NCBI RefSeq assembly: GCF_046250185.1
Contig: NZ_CP176469.1
DNA: 64,000 bases
Direction: 5' to 3' (one strand)
Origin: Litorimonas sp046250185
GTDB lineage: Bacteria > Pseudomonadota > Alphaproteobacteria > Caulobacterales > Maricaulaceae
Shown piece by piece: positions 1 through 8,411 of this stretch. The notes below the pieces were generated by a model, which had not been told where the DNA came from, ran no database searches, and saw nothing but the letters and a program-made list of their open reading frames with translations. Made by a program: the position numbers and the translations under genes. The stretch's first letter is position 1. Each line of letters starts with the position of its first letter.

Positions 1-3000
1 TAATTAATTAGCTCGCCCAAACTTGCAAAAGTCTGCGGCGTAGCTGTCTTAATTGTCGCAAGCGATGGTGACTGATCTGCATTCACAGTTTCAGTCGCAG
101 TTGGCGAGCTCGTCGTGCCGTCTGTCGCTGTTGCGATATTCGTAACCAACCCCGCATCAATATCGGCTTGCGTGACAACATAAGTTGCGTTGCATGTCAG
201 TGTGCCGTTAACAGGTAATCCACCCATTGGAAGGGCTGGACAACTTACTGAGGGAATTTTATCATCTGAGATACTCAGAGCATTTTTCAGCGTCACATTC
301 CCTGAATTTGTCAGAACATAGTCATAATTAATTGTATCGCCGACGCTGGCGTAGCTGCTTGTTGTTGCGGTTTTGACAATATCAATCGCTGGGCTTTGTG
401 TGCCTGTCACAGTCACTTGATCCAGAGCTGGGGCAAGTGTTCCGCCTGCTGGCGTTCCTGTAACGCTGACATTGTTCGTCACAAAGCCAGTATTAATATC
501 CTCTTGCGTGACCGTGTAAGTGCCTGTGCAAGTGACATTCGCTGCGGGTGCTAAATTCGCGCTTGGGCAGCTCAAACTTGGAATACGGTCATCCGCGACT
601 GCGATATTCGTTACATTCACATTGCCTGTATTCGTGATGAGATAGGTGTAGTTAAGCACGTCGCCCACCTGCGCGAAGTCCGTCTCAACAGCTTGCTTTA
701 AGACAGTCAGCGCGGGGGACTGCGTTCCTGACACCGTGGCTGAGCCAAGGGCATCTGGTAAGTTAGTTCCGTCTGGCAGAGAAGCTTTGGCCGTCGCATT
801 GTTGATAACTTGCCCAGCATCAATATCGGTTTGTTTGACAGCGTAGCTAGCGGAGCAAACCATTGACTGTGTTGGTGCGAGGCTCGCCATGGGGCAAGAA
901 ACCGTCGCAATAAGGTCATCTGTAATGATGATATTGGACAGTGTAATGTCGCCGGTATTCTGGACGTCGAATTCATAGTCCAGCACATCGCCAACATTGG
1001 CAAAATCAAGATCAATCGCGCGTTTTGCAAAGCTAAAGCTAGGCGTTGCGGAACTGTTGACGGTCGCAGAAGAGGGTGTCGAAGCTGGCGGCCCTGTTGG
1101 GGGGTTACCAGAAGCAACAGCGTTATTTATAACTGCCCCCGCATCCACATCCATTTGAGTAACGGTGTATTGTGCGGAACACACAATCGCTTCCATCGGC
1201 GCGAGAGTTGTTTTGGGGCAAGACACAGAAGCAATTAGATCGTCCTGCACAGCAACGGAAGCGAGTGTCACATTGCCGGTATTTTGCACATCAAATTCGT
1301 AATCGATTGTGTCGCCAGCTTTCGTGAAACTTGTATCCAAAGCCCGCTTTGTGAAGCCAAGTGTTGCGGTTTGTGTGCCTGTGACCGTCACGTCAACAGG
1401 GGGTGATGTCAGTGTGCCGTTGCGACCAAACGCCTGGTTGGTCACTAATCCTAAATCAACATCGGCTTGCGTGATAGTATAGTTTGCACGACACGTCGCA
1501 ACACCGCCAGGCACGAGGTTTGTTGCCACACAATTAATTGTACCAATCTTATCATCAACGACGTTGATACCACCTGTGAGCGTCAGGTTCCCGGTATTGC
1601 GGACGGTATATTCATATTCTACGACTTCACCTGCAGATGTGAAATCACTAAACAATGCTGCTTTTTCGATGACCAAAGCTGGATCTTGCGTTGCTGGAAT
1701 CGTCTCTGATGTTTGCGGGGAAGTCGTCCCGCCACTGGTTGCAGACGCCAAGTTCGTCACCGATCCTGCATCCAAATCAGCCTGCGTAACGGTGTAGGTC
1801 GCGGAACATGTAAGGGTCGCTGCTGGCAGAAGGCCACCACTTGGAAGAGGCGGGCAGGTTACCGCACTAATTAAATTATCTGTTACAGTAATAGCATCCG
1901 TCAAAGTTACATTGCCAGTATTCGTCACAACATATTCATAAGTTGTCACATCACCTGGCAGTTCGAAATTCACAACTGTCGCAGTTTTCATCACAGACAT
2001 GGCTGGGTTTTGGCTAGCGGTCACAGTCGCATCATCATTTGCATCAACCAATGTCCCGCCCGCAGGCACGCCTGTTGCTGTTGCATTATTGGTAACTTGG
2101 CCCGCGTCTAGGTCGGCTTGCAGGACAGTATAACTCGCCTTACAAATCACCGTTTCTGTGGGGTCAAGGCTGGCGTCATTATTACCAATCGCGGTAACAT
2201 CGCACGTTACCGTCGCGATTTTATCGTCTGACACAGAAATATTGGAAATTAAAACATTGCCCGAATTCGTCACCGCATAGTTGTACGTTAGGATATCACC
2301 CACGGCATCGAAACTGGTTTCATTAGCCGTCTTGATAAGCGTTAAAGCTGGTAACTGCTCCGCCATCACTGTCGCGTTATCTGTTGGCGGAGTCAGTGTG
2401 CCGCCCGAAGGTGCGCCGTTCGCTGAGGCGTTATTGGTCACAGACCCTGCATCAAGATCGGCTTGCGTGACCGTATATGTTCCTGTGCAAACTGCGACTT
2501 CAAGAGGATCAAGATTGGTATCGCCATTACCAATGCTCGATACATTACAGGTCACGCTTGGGATAAGGTCGTCTGTGACTACGAGGTTCGCGATTAGGAC
2601 GTTCCCCGTATTGGTCACTGTGTAGGTATATGAGAGCGTGTCACCAACAGCATTATATTCCGTCTCCACAGCATCTTTCACTAGCGTCATCGCAGGACTC
2701 TGCGTTGCGTTGACAGTGACAGCACTTGACGGAGAGGTGACGTTACCGTCTGTGGCTGTGGCTGTATTCGTAACAAACCCTGCGTCTAGATCTGCTTGAG
2801 TGACCATATAGGTCGCGCTACATGTCAATGTGCCGTTAATGGGTAATCCACCACTTGGCAGGGCTGGACATACAACAAGCTGTGGCACTGTGATTTTATC
2901 GTCATCGACTGTAATAGGGTCGGTGATGGTGACATTGCCTGAATTGGTCACAAGATAGCTATATTCGATCTGATCCCCGACGGCTGCGTAGCTGCTATCC

Positions 3001-5060
3001 AATGCAGATTTTGCAAGGGTCAGCGCAGGTGCCTGTGTGCCGCCAACAATCTCCTGCGCCGTGGCTGGCGAGAGCGTGCCACCAGCAGGCGTCCCATTCA
3101 CGGAAGCGTTATTCGTAACGCTCCCCAAATCCAAGTCCGCTTGGGTGACGGAATAGCTAGCGGTACAAGTCGTATCTTCTGTTGGTGCAAGCGTTGTAAC
3201 GGGGCATGACACGCTAGCGATCTTATCGTCTGTCACAACGATATTAGTGATTTCAACATTTCCTGTATTGGTAACAAGGTAGTCATATTCTAACGTATCC
3301 CCGACATTCGCAAAGTCCGTCACAGTGGCTGTTTTGACGAGAGTAAGTTTCGGCGTCTGTGTTGCGCTCACTGTCTCATTGGCAAGGGCGGGTGCTAATG
3401 TGCCGCCTGTTGGAGTCCCGTTTGCTGTCGCATTATTAGTCACCGATCCAGCGTTTAAGTCCAGCTGCGTCACAGAATAATCCGCAGAACACGTTAGCAT
3501 CTCAGTCGGGGCAATCTCCCCGGCTGGGCAAGTCACAGTGGCGATTTTGTCGTCAGCGACCGTCACTGCACTAATTGAGACATTGCCTGTATTTGTAATT
3601 TTATAGTCATAGGAAACTATATCACCCACAGCAGCAAAGCTCGGCGTTGTAGCTGTCTTCACCATAGTAAAGGCTGGCGCTGGATTGGCTACATCCACGA
3701 TTTCTGACGCTGTCGTGACTGGAAGGTTTCCGCGAGAGGGCGTTGCCGTGACTGTCGCTGTATTTGTAATATCTACGCCCGCATCAATGTCGGCCTGCGT
3801 AACTGTATAATTGGCAGAGAATGTCGCGACTTGGCCAACCGGCAGCGACGCTATGCTGGCGGGCGAAATCACGCCCAGCGACCCTGCCCCATTATGATTG
3901 TCTGTAACGGTGACATTGGTCAGTAAAACATTGCCAGTGTTCTCGGCGCTGTAATTATATGTAATAACGTCGCCTGCCGCGACATCTGTCGTGTCTGTTG
4001 CAGTTTTGGTGAACGTAATTTCAGGAGTTGGGCCAATCAGACTCACTGTTTCAGTTGCATTTGGCGGGGTATAGCTTCCGCTTGCAGGTGTTGCGTTAGC
4101 GGTTGCAGTATTTGCAATATCTGTCCCAGCATCAATATCAGCTTGAGTGATCGTATAGGTCGCTGTGAACGTCGCATCTGTATTTGGCGCCAGCGAGCTA
4201 ACATTGGCGGGCGTGATAGCGGATAGGGCGCCTGTGCCGCCGTGATTGTCTGCGATCATGATATTATTAAGCGAGACATTACCAGTATTGCGCACAACAT
4301 AGGTGTAGGTGATCATGTCGCCCAAAGCGGCGTTCGTGTCTTGTGATGCTGTTTTTGTAAGCGTCGAAGCGGGAGCGGCCGCGATGGGTGTAATTGTTTC
4401 CGTTGCCGTCACAACTGGCAGGGCGCCGCGTTTTGGCGTGCCGTTAAAAGTCGCAGTATTGTTAATTGCGCCGCCGCTGTCTATGTCCGCTTGCGTCACA
4501 ATATATGTCGCTTGGAATGTCTGACTGCCACCATTAGGGGCGAGGGTCACATTGCTTGGCGTGATTGCCGATAGCGTGCCATTTCCGCTGTGATTATCCG
4601 TAATGTTGACATTCTCTATTGTGATATTGCCTGTATTTGTCGCGACATAAGTATATGTAATTGTGTCGCCTTCTTCGACATTCGTGTCCTTTGAGGCGGT
4701 TTTTGTAAGCGTTACAGTATTATTTGCGGGCGGACCCGGGATCGTCACTGTTCCCGATACAGCACCGAGTGTGCCCTCTGTCGGATTACCCGTTACTGTC
4801 GCTTCATTGACGAAAACAATGTCGTTATCAATATTGGCCTGTGTCACCACATGTTGTGCCGTACATATCATATTTTGTGCCGAATCTAGAACCGTCCTTG
4901 GACACGTGATGGCACCTGTAATAAATGGGTCTGTGACTTGCACATTGGTCAGCCTGACTGACCCGATATTTTCAACAAAGAAGCTATAATTAATTATGTC
5001 GCCTACCGCTGCATAGGATGTTCTGTCGGCGGTTTTTGTAATTCTGACACCTGGCGCAAC
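1..5060 (-). repeat. Tandem coding repeats, ~315-355 bp per unit
   Basis: These are degenerate protein-level repeats, not identical DNA repeats. The T-Q-A-D-I/L-D signature recurs near 165, 505, 833, 1150, 1465, 1780, 2110, 2457, 2792, 3137, 3462, 3792, 4140, 4487 and 4842, which gives 15 units. Most units carry two cysteines flanking the L-A-P segment. The three units at about 3700-4720 lack them and have an N-H-x-G-x-G segment instead. Confidence 0.85.
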
Positions 5061-5849
5061 TTCTGGCGTGCCAGTGGCGTCAATACCGTCTCTGAAATAC
5101 CAATAATTTCCGTTTGGGCGCCCATTTGCTCGCGGTTGGCTAAAAATTTGAGGCGTTGTAGAGCCTGTCGCGAGGATGTCATCTAAGACGACTTGATCTT
5201 CGCTTTCAAACCAAGCTGTGCTGGTCTCCCCGTTCACACTACCCGCAGAGCGGTCATCTCGGAAACAGTTTTCAAAACCATAAGACGTTGTGCCCGCAGG
5301 GTTCGTTCGTTCTGCCAGTGGACCTGTAAAATTGGAAATCACGCGCCCATTCAAACGAAATTCAACACGATTAAAGTCAAAATTGCCTGGGCAGGTATCA
5401 CCATCCCGCACCGTTAAGCGGACATACATTTTGGCAATTCCGCCGCCAAAGTAATCCACACAAGCAGTTGGTCCGCAATTTAACGCCTGCGTTGGCCCCA
5501 ACTGGAAAGGATTACCTTCAAATGCAGCGGGCGTTCCATTGCGCGAGTCATTATAGAAACCTTCGTACTGTGTCGACGGATTGACAAACTGATAATAGAT
5601 ATTCCCGTTGGTCCCAATCAGGACGACAACAGTGCCGCCAACAGGTGGATATGTATTTGGAATCTGACCATTGCCATCAGGTACTGTTGTCGTAAATGCT
5701 GTAGCATGAGCTGTCGCCGCAAAGCTCACCATGCCTGCAATCGCTATGACCAGCGCCAGAAACCCTCGCAGGCACATGGCAATATTGCTCATTCGTTGCG
5801 CCGTCGCTTTGATAAGGTTACGAAAAGTAACTGTATATGTGTTTGGCAT
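1..5849 (-). CDS. Giant secreted DUF11/DUF7507-type repeat protein (partial, 3' end outside window)
   Basis: An open frame runs leftward from the ATG at 5849 to the left edge without a stop, giving at least 1,949 residues. The N-terminus is a long signal peptide with its hydrophobic core at about residues 29-48, ending in an A-T-A-H-A type site. An in-frame ATG at 5792 is an alternative start that leaves the signal intact. A unique N-terminal domain of about 200 residues follows. The rest is about 15 complete modules of 105-118 residues of the conserved-repeat family (TIGR01451/DUF11/DUF7507). Each has a K-x-A start, a G-D-x-I/L-x-Y-x-Y strand, N-T/S-G-N, and a T-Q-A-D-I/L-D motif near its end; a further module begins at the window edge. 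Such proteins are usually exported and surface-exposed or released, forming stalk-like immunoglobulin-fold arrays. The C-terminal anchor is not visible. Start and product class are well supported; its job is unknown. Confidence 0.9.
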   Translation of the reverse strand, partial: MPNTYTVTFRNLIKATAQRMSNIAMCLRGFLALVIAIAGMVSFAATAHATAFTTTVPDGNGQIPNTYPPVGGTVVVLIGTNGNIYYQFVNPSTQYEGFYNDSRNGTPAAFEGNPFQLGPTQALNCGPTACVDYFGGGIAKMYVRLTVRDGDTCPGNFDFNRVEFRLNGRVISNFTGPLAERTNPAGTTSYGFENCFRDDRSAGSVNGETSTAWFESEDQVVLDDILATGSTTPQIFSQPRANGRPNGNYWYFRDGIDATGTPEVAPGVRITKTADRTSYAAVGDIINYSFFVENIGSVRLTNVQVTDPFITGAITCPRTVLDSAQNMICTAQHVVTQANIDNDIVFVNEATVTGNPTEGTLGAVSGTVTIPGPPANNTVTLTKTASKDTNVEEGDTITYTYVATNTGNITIENVNITDNHSGNGTLSAITPSNVTLAPNGGSQTFQATYIVTQADIDSGGAINNTATFNGTPKRGALPVVTATETITPIAAAPASTLTKTASQDTNAALGDMITYTYVVRNTGNVSLNNIMIADNHGGTGALSAITPANVSSLAPNTDATFTATYTITQADIDAGTDIANTATANATPASGSYTPPNATETVSLIGPTPEITFTKTATDTTDVAAGDVITYNYSAENTGNVLLTNVTVTDNHNGAGSLGVISPASIASLPVGQVATFSANYTVTQADIDAGVDITNTATVTATPSRGNLPVTTASEIVDVANPAPAFTMVKTATTPSFAAVGDIVSYDYKITNTGNVSISAVTVADDKIATVTCPAGEIAPTEMLTCSADYSVTQLDLNAGSVTNNATANGTPTGGTLAPALANETVSATQTPKLTLVKTATVTDFANVGDTLEYDYLVTNTGNVEITNIVVTDDKIASVSCPVTTLAPTEDTTCTASYSVTQADLDLGSVTNNASVNGTPAGGTLSPATAQEIVGGTQAPALTLAKSALDSSYAAVGDQIEYSYLVTNSGNVTITDPITVDDDKITVPQLVVCPALPSGGLPINGTLTCSATYMVTQADLDAGFVTNTATATDGNVTSPSSAVTVNATQSPAMTLVKDAVETEYNAVGDTLSYTYTVTNTGNVLIANLVVTDDLIPSVTCNVSSIGNGDTNLDPLEVAVCTGTYTVTQADLDAGSVTNNASANGAPSGGTLTPPTDNATVMAEQLPALTLIKTANETSFDAVGDILTYNYAVTNSGNVLISNISVSDDKIATVTCDVTAIGNNDASLDPTETVICKASYTVLQADLDAGQVTNNATATGVPAGGTLVDANDDATVTASQNPAMSVMKTATVVNFELPGDVTTYEYVVTNTGNVTLTDAITVTDNLISAVTCPPLPSGGLLPAATLTCSATYTVTQADLDAGSVTNLASATSGGTTSPQTSETIPATQDPALVIEKAALFSDFTSAGEVVEYEYTVRNTGNLTLTGGINVVDDKIGTINCVATNLVPGGVATCRANYTITQADVDLGLVTNQAFGRNGTLTSPPVDVTVTGTQTATLGFTKRALDTSFTKAGDTIDYEFDVQNTGNVTLASVAVQDDLIASVSCPKTTLAPMEAIVCSAQYTVTQMDVDAGAVINNAVASGNPPTGPPASTPSSATVNSSATPSFSFAKRAIDLDFANVGDVLDYEFDVQNTGDITLSNIIITDDLIATVSCPMASLAPTQSMVCSASYAVKQTDIDAGQVINNATAKASLPDGTNLPDALGSATVSGTQSPALTVLKQAVETDFAQVGDVLNYTYLITNTGNVNVTNIAVADDRIPSLSCPSANLAPAANVTCTGTYTVTQEDINTGFVTNNVSVTGTPAGGTLAPALDQVTVTGTQSPAIDIVKTATTSSYASVGDTINYDYVLTNSGNVTLKNALSISDDKIPSVSCPALPMGGLPVNGTLTCNATYVVTQADIDAGLVTNIATATDGTTSSPTATETVNADQSPSLATIKTATPQTFASLGELIN

Positions 5850-6270
5850 TATACCGATCCAGACTTAAATTTCTAAGTATCTAGAATCGTATTTTGTTAT
5901 GAAAATGAGCTTAAAAGCCTCAAGGAATATCGTTACAGATACCGTAAGGTATATGGTTAATCGTTCATCTGGCATTCATGTGAGGTTGGCTGGGTTAGAG
6001 TTCTTTTATCTTATTGTTTTTATTATATTTTTTTAAATAATCTCTACGGATCACGCAAAATATCTAACTATTTTCCGTTAACTATGTCCATAAGTTACGA
6101 ATAAGAAGTATGAATTTAAATCACCCTCTTTGGCTCTCTTATCGTGCCCACAGTTATTCAAAAAAACAGGGGAATTATAGCAAGATGGCAAGACTTTAGT
6201 TACTTTTGGTAACTATCAGGAAAGAGGGGGCGTATAAAATGTAGAACACACTCGAAAGACGTTATATTCA
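5850..6270. other. Intergenic region between two divergent genes
   Basis: This 421 bp AT-rich spacer separates the giant repeat gene (leftward) from the HxlR regulator (rightward), so both promoters must lie here. I see no convincing small ORF or RNA gene. It holds two short inverted repeats: ATACC-GTAA-GGTAT at 5939-5952, and the stronger dyad at 6197-6215 listed separately. No clear sigma-70 hexamer pair could be fixed by eye. Confidence 0.5.
6197..6215. promoter_or_regulatory. Candidate HxlR operator
   Basis: A perfect inverted repeat, TAGTTAC-TTTTG-GTAACTA (7 bp arms, 5 bp spacer), lies 56 bp before the HxlR start codon. GTTAC/GTAAC half-sites are typical of autoregulated HxlR/DUF24 genes. 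Assigning it to this regulator is inference from position and symmetry. Confidence 0.5.
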
Positions 6271-6687
6271 ATGCCAAACCGCGTTTCGCCCAATATTGCC
6301 CCTTCTATCTTCTACAAGACAGACCTCTGCCCGATCCGTTCGGTGATTTCTGGTGTGTCAGGGAAATGGCCTTTATTGATTTTGGCACATTTGAGTTTTG
6401 GCCAACATCGGTTCTCAGAATTGCTGAACGGCATACCCGATATTTCGCAGCGCATGTTAACCCAAACATTGCGAAGTTTGGAGCGAGACGGGCTTGTAGA
6501 ACGCCATGTCACAGCTAGCATTCCACCCCGCGTTGATTATCAACTAACAGAACGCGGCCAGACGTTACTTCCCATCGTGCAATCACTTATGCAATGGGGT
6601 TTGGAAAATCGAAAAGATATAGAGGCCGATCAAGAGGCGACTGACTTAGCAAAAGCCCGAGAGGCGGCTCAAAAAGACGCGGCCTAG
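6271..6687 (+). CDS. HxlR family transcriptional regulator
   Basis: A 138-residue winged-helix protein of the HxlR (DUF24) family, which usually acts as a homodimeric redox- or metabolite-responsive repressor. The family signature is clear: C-P-I-R near residue 20, G-K-W-P-L-L-I-L, the R-F-S-E-L helix, I-S-Q-R-M-L-T-Q-T-L-R recognition helix, and the wing segment P-P-R-V-D-Y-Q-L-T. The Cys of CPIR is the conserved family cysteine used as a redox sensor in several members. The C-terminus is an acidic/alanine-rich tail. No good ribosome binding site precedes the ATG. Its stop codon overlaps that of the convergent ABC-F gene in a shared CTAG. The target is unknown; the nearest candidates are itself and the divergent giant repeat gene. 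Confidence 0.9.
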   Translation: MPNRVSPNIAPSIFYKTDLCPIRSVISGVSGKWPLLILAHLSFGQHRFSELLNGIPDISQRMLTQTLRSLERDGLVERHVTASIPPRVDYQLTERGQTLLPIVQSLMQWGLENRKDIEADQEATDLAKAREAAQKDAA

Positions 6688-8267
6688 GCGCGATCTGCTT
6701 GCATCACCAGCTTTTTATAATCTCTTAAATCGCCGTCATAGCGCTTCGCCTTGCCGCTATTGACCAACCACAAGCGGTCAGCCGTCGCTTCGGCCAGATA
6801 AACATCATGGGTAATCAGCAAAACCGCGCCTGGGAAATCATTGAGCGCGTAGATCAGCGCTTCGCGGCTATCAATATCCAAATGCGACGTCGGCTCATCG
6901 AGGATCAGCACATGCGGCTTATCAATCGACATAAGCCCAAGCAACAACCGCACTTTCTCGCCACCAGAGAGTTTTTCAACATTTGTCCCAACTTTTTCGT
7001 GGGGAAAGCCCATTTGCGCCGCCGCACCCCGCGCTTTGCTCTCTGGCGTGCCTTTAGGTAATTTTTGTGTGATATGGTCCAGCACAGTCTCGCCTGCTGT
7101 CAGTTCATCGAGCTGATCTTGCGAGAAATAGCCAATTCGCAGCGAGGATGAGGCTTTCCGCTTCCCTGTCATCAGCGGTAGGCGCTGCGCGATAGATTTC
7201 ACAAGGGTCGTCTTGCCCTGCCCATTCGCACCGACAATGGCAACACGATCATCGGGATCAAGACGCAGATTAACGCCCGATAAAATCTTCGCCGCCTCAC
7301 CGTAGCCCAGATCAGCATTTTCCAACTCTAACATAGGCGGAGCCAGCTTGCCTTTGGGTTCTGGGAAATGGAACGGTGTTGTGCGTTCCGCGATGGGGAT
7401 CGCAATCTCTTGCATTTTCTCAAGCTGCTTGACCCGCGATTGCGCCTGACGGGCTTTGGAAGCTTTGGCTTTGAAACGGTCAACGAAAGCCTGGAGATGG
7501 GCGCGATCAGCATCTTGCTTGGCTTTTTGCGATTGTAACTGTGCGATTTTGGCCGCTTGCAGTTTCATCCAATCATCGTAACCGCCCGGCGTGATTGTCA
7601 GCTGCTGATGCTCCAATGCGAGAGTGTGTGTCACAGAACGGTTGAGCATTTCGCGGTCATGGCTGACCATGATTACAGTATGCGGGTATTTGCGAATATA
7701 GCCCTCAAGCCACGCAGCCCCTTCGAGATCCAAATAGTTCGTCGGCTCATCAAGCAGCAGCACATCGGGTTCACTGACCAATACGCCCGCAATAGCGGCC
7801 CGCATGCGCCACCCGCCTGAAAATTCTTTTGTCGCACGGTGAAAATCGTCCTGAGAAAAGCCGAGTCCCGCTAAGACGATAGCCGCCCGCGTATCCGCGT
7901 TCCACGCATCCATATCTGTCAGACGTTCATATATTTCGCCCAATTTATTAGGATCAGTCTCTGTAAGCGAATCTTGCATAAGGCGGTGACGCTCTTGGTC
8001 GGCGGCCAGCACAACGTCCATGATCGTCTCGTCTGTCGCCTCAACTTCTTGCGCCACCCAGCCAAGCCGCGCATTTTTATTGATACGAATAGAGGCATCC
8101 CCCATCGGACTTTCTATCTCTTCGCGGATCAACCTTAGCAAAGTAGATTTCCCCGTGCCGTTCCGCCCGATCAAGCCAACCTTCCAGCCAGACGCAATGA
8201 AGGCTGACGCCTTGCGGAAGAGCGGTCGTCCTTGGACAGCATAGTCAAGATCAGTTATGGAAAGCAT
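6684..8267 (-). CDS. ABC-F family ATP-binding protein
   Basis: A soluble ABC-F ATPase of 527 residues with two nucleotide-binding domains and no membrane part. Family members act on the ribosome rather than in transport. Domain 1 has Walker A G-R-N-G-T-G-K-S-T at residues 34-42, the signature S-G-G-W-R-M-R, and L-L-L-D-E-P-T-N-Y-L-D. A charged linker of about 80 residues is rich in K, Q and A. Domain 2 has G-A-N-G-Q-G-K-T-T, L-S-G-G-E-K-V-R, and L-I-L-D-E-P-T-S-H-L-D. The frame is open up to 8315, but the ATG at 8267 (M-L-S-I-T-D-L) matches the usual family start. It resembles the Uup/YheS-like housekeeping branch; the exact subfamily is not settled. Confidence 0.93.
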   Translation of the reverse strand: MLSITDLDYAVQGRPLFRKASAFIASGWKVGLIGRNGTGKSTLLRLIREEIESPMGDASIRINKNARLGWVAQEVEATDETIMDVVLAADQERHRLMQDSLTETDPNKLGEIYERLTDMDAWNADTRAAIVLAGLGFSQDDFHRATKEFSGGWRMRAAIAGVLVSEPDVLLLDEPTNYLDLEGAAWLEGYIRKYPHTVIMVSHDREMLNRSVTHTLALEHQQLTITPGGYDDWMKLQAAKIAQLQSQKAKQDADRAHLQAFVDRFKAKASKARQAQSRVKQLEKMQEIAIPIAERTTPFHFPEPKGKLAPPMLELENADLGYGEAAKILSGVNLRLDPDDRVAIVGANGQGKTTLVKSIAQRLPLMTGKRKASSSLRIGYFSQDQLDELTAGETVLDHITQKLPKGTPESKARGAAAQMGFPHEKVGTNVEKLSGGEKVRLLLGLMSIDKPHVLILDEPTSHLDIDSREALIYALNDFPGAVLLITHDVYLAEATADRLWLVNSGKAKRYDGDLRDYKKLVMQADRA

Positions 8268-8340
8268 GGGGCGCGCATTAAGCTTTGGGCAGCAGAACGC
8301 AAGGTAAAAGCGCACTGAAATATGTCTTAGTTATAGTCAG

Positions 8341-8370
8341 AAAAAATAAGCCCCCACTCGAAAGTGAGGG
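8341..8370 (-). terminator. Intrinsic terminator of clpB
   Basis: Read on the minus strand, CCCTCACT-TTCG-AGTGGGGG forms an 8 bp stem (one G-T pair) capped by a TTCG tetraloop, followed by CTTATTTTTT. It lies about 40 bp after the clpB stop codon. Confidence 0.85.
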
Positions 8371-8411
8371 TTAATCGTTATAAATTGGCTGAGTTAATTA
8401 ATTCAGACCTA

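Noticed and set aside
707..1117. 136-codon minus-strand reading frame as a separate gene
   Set aside because: It lies in a different frame inside the giant repeat gene, and its translation has no signal, domain or repeat logic. It is a shadow.
1..5060. Regular ~330 bp periodicity as a CRISPR array, minisatellite or tandem RNA repeats
   Set aside because: The period is preserved at protein level in one open frame with strong DNA divergence between units, and unit length is far from CRISPR spacing. It is a coding repeat.
8268..8315. Upstream extension of the ABC-F gene
   Set aside because: The 16 extra residues have no family counterpart; the ATG at 8267 gives the normal start.
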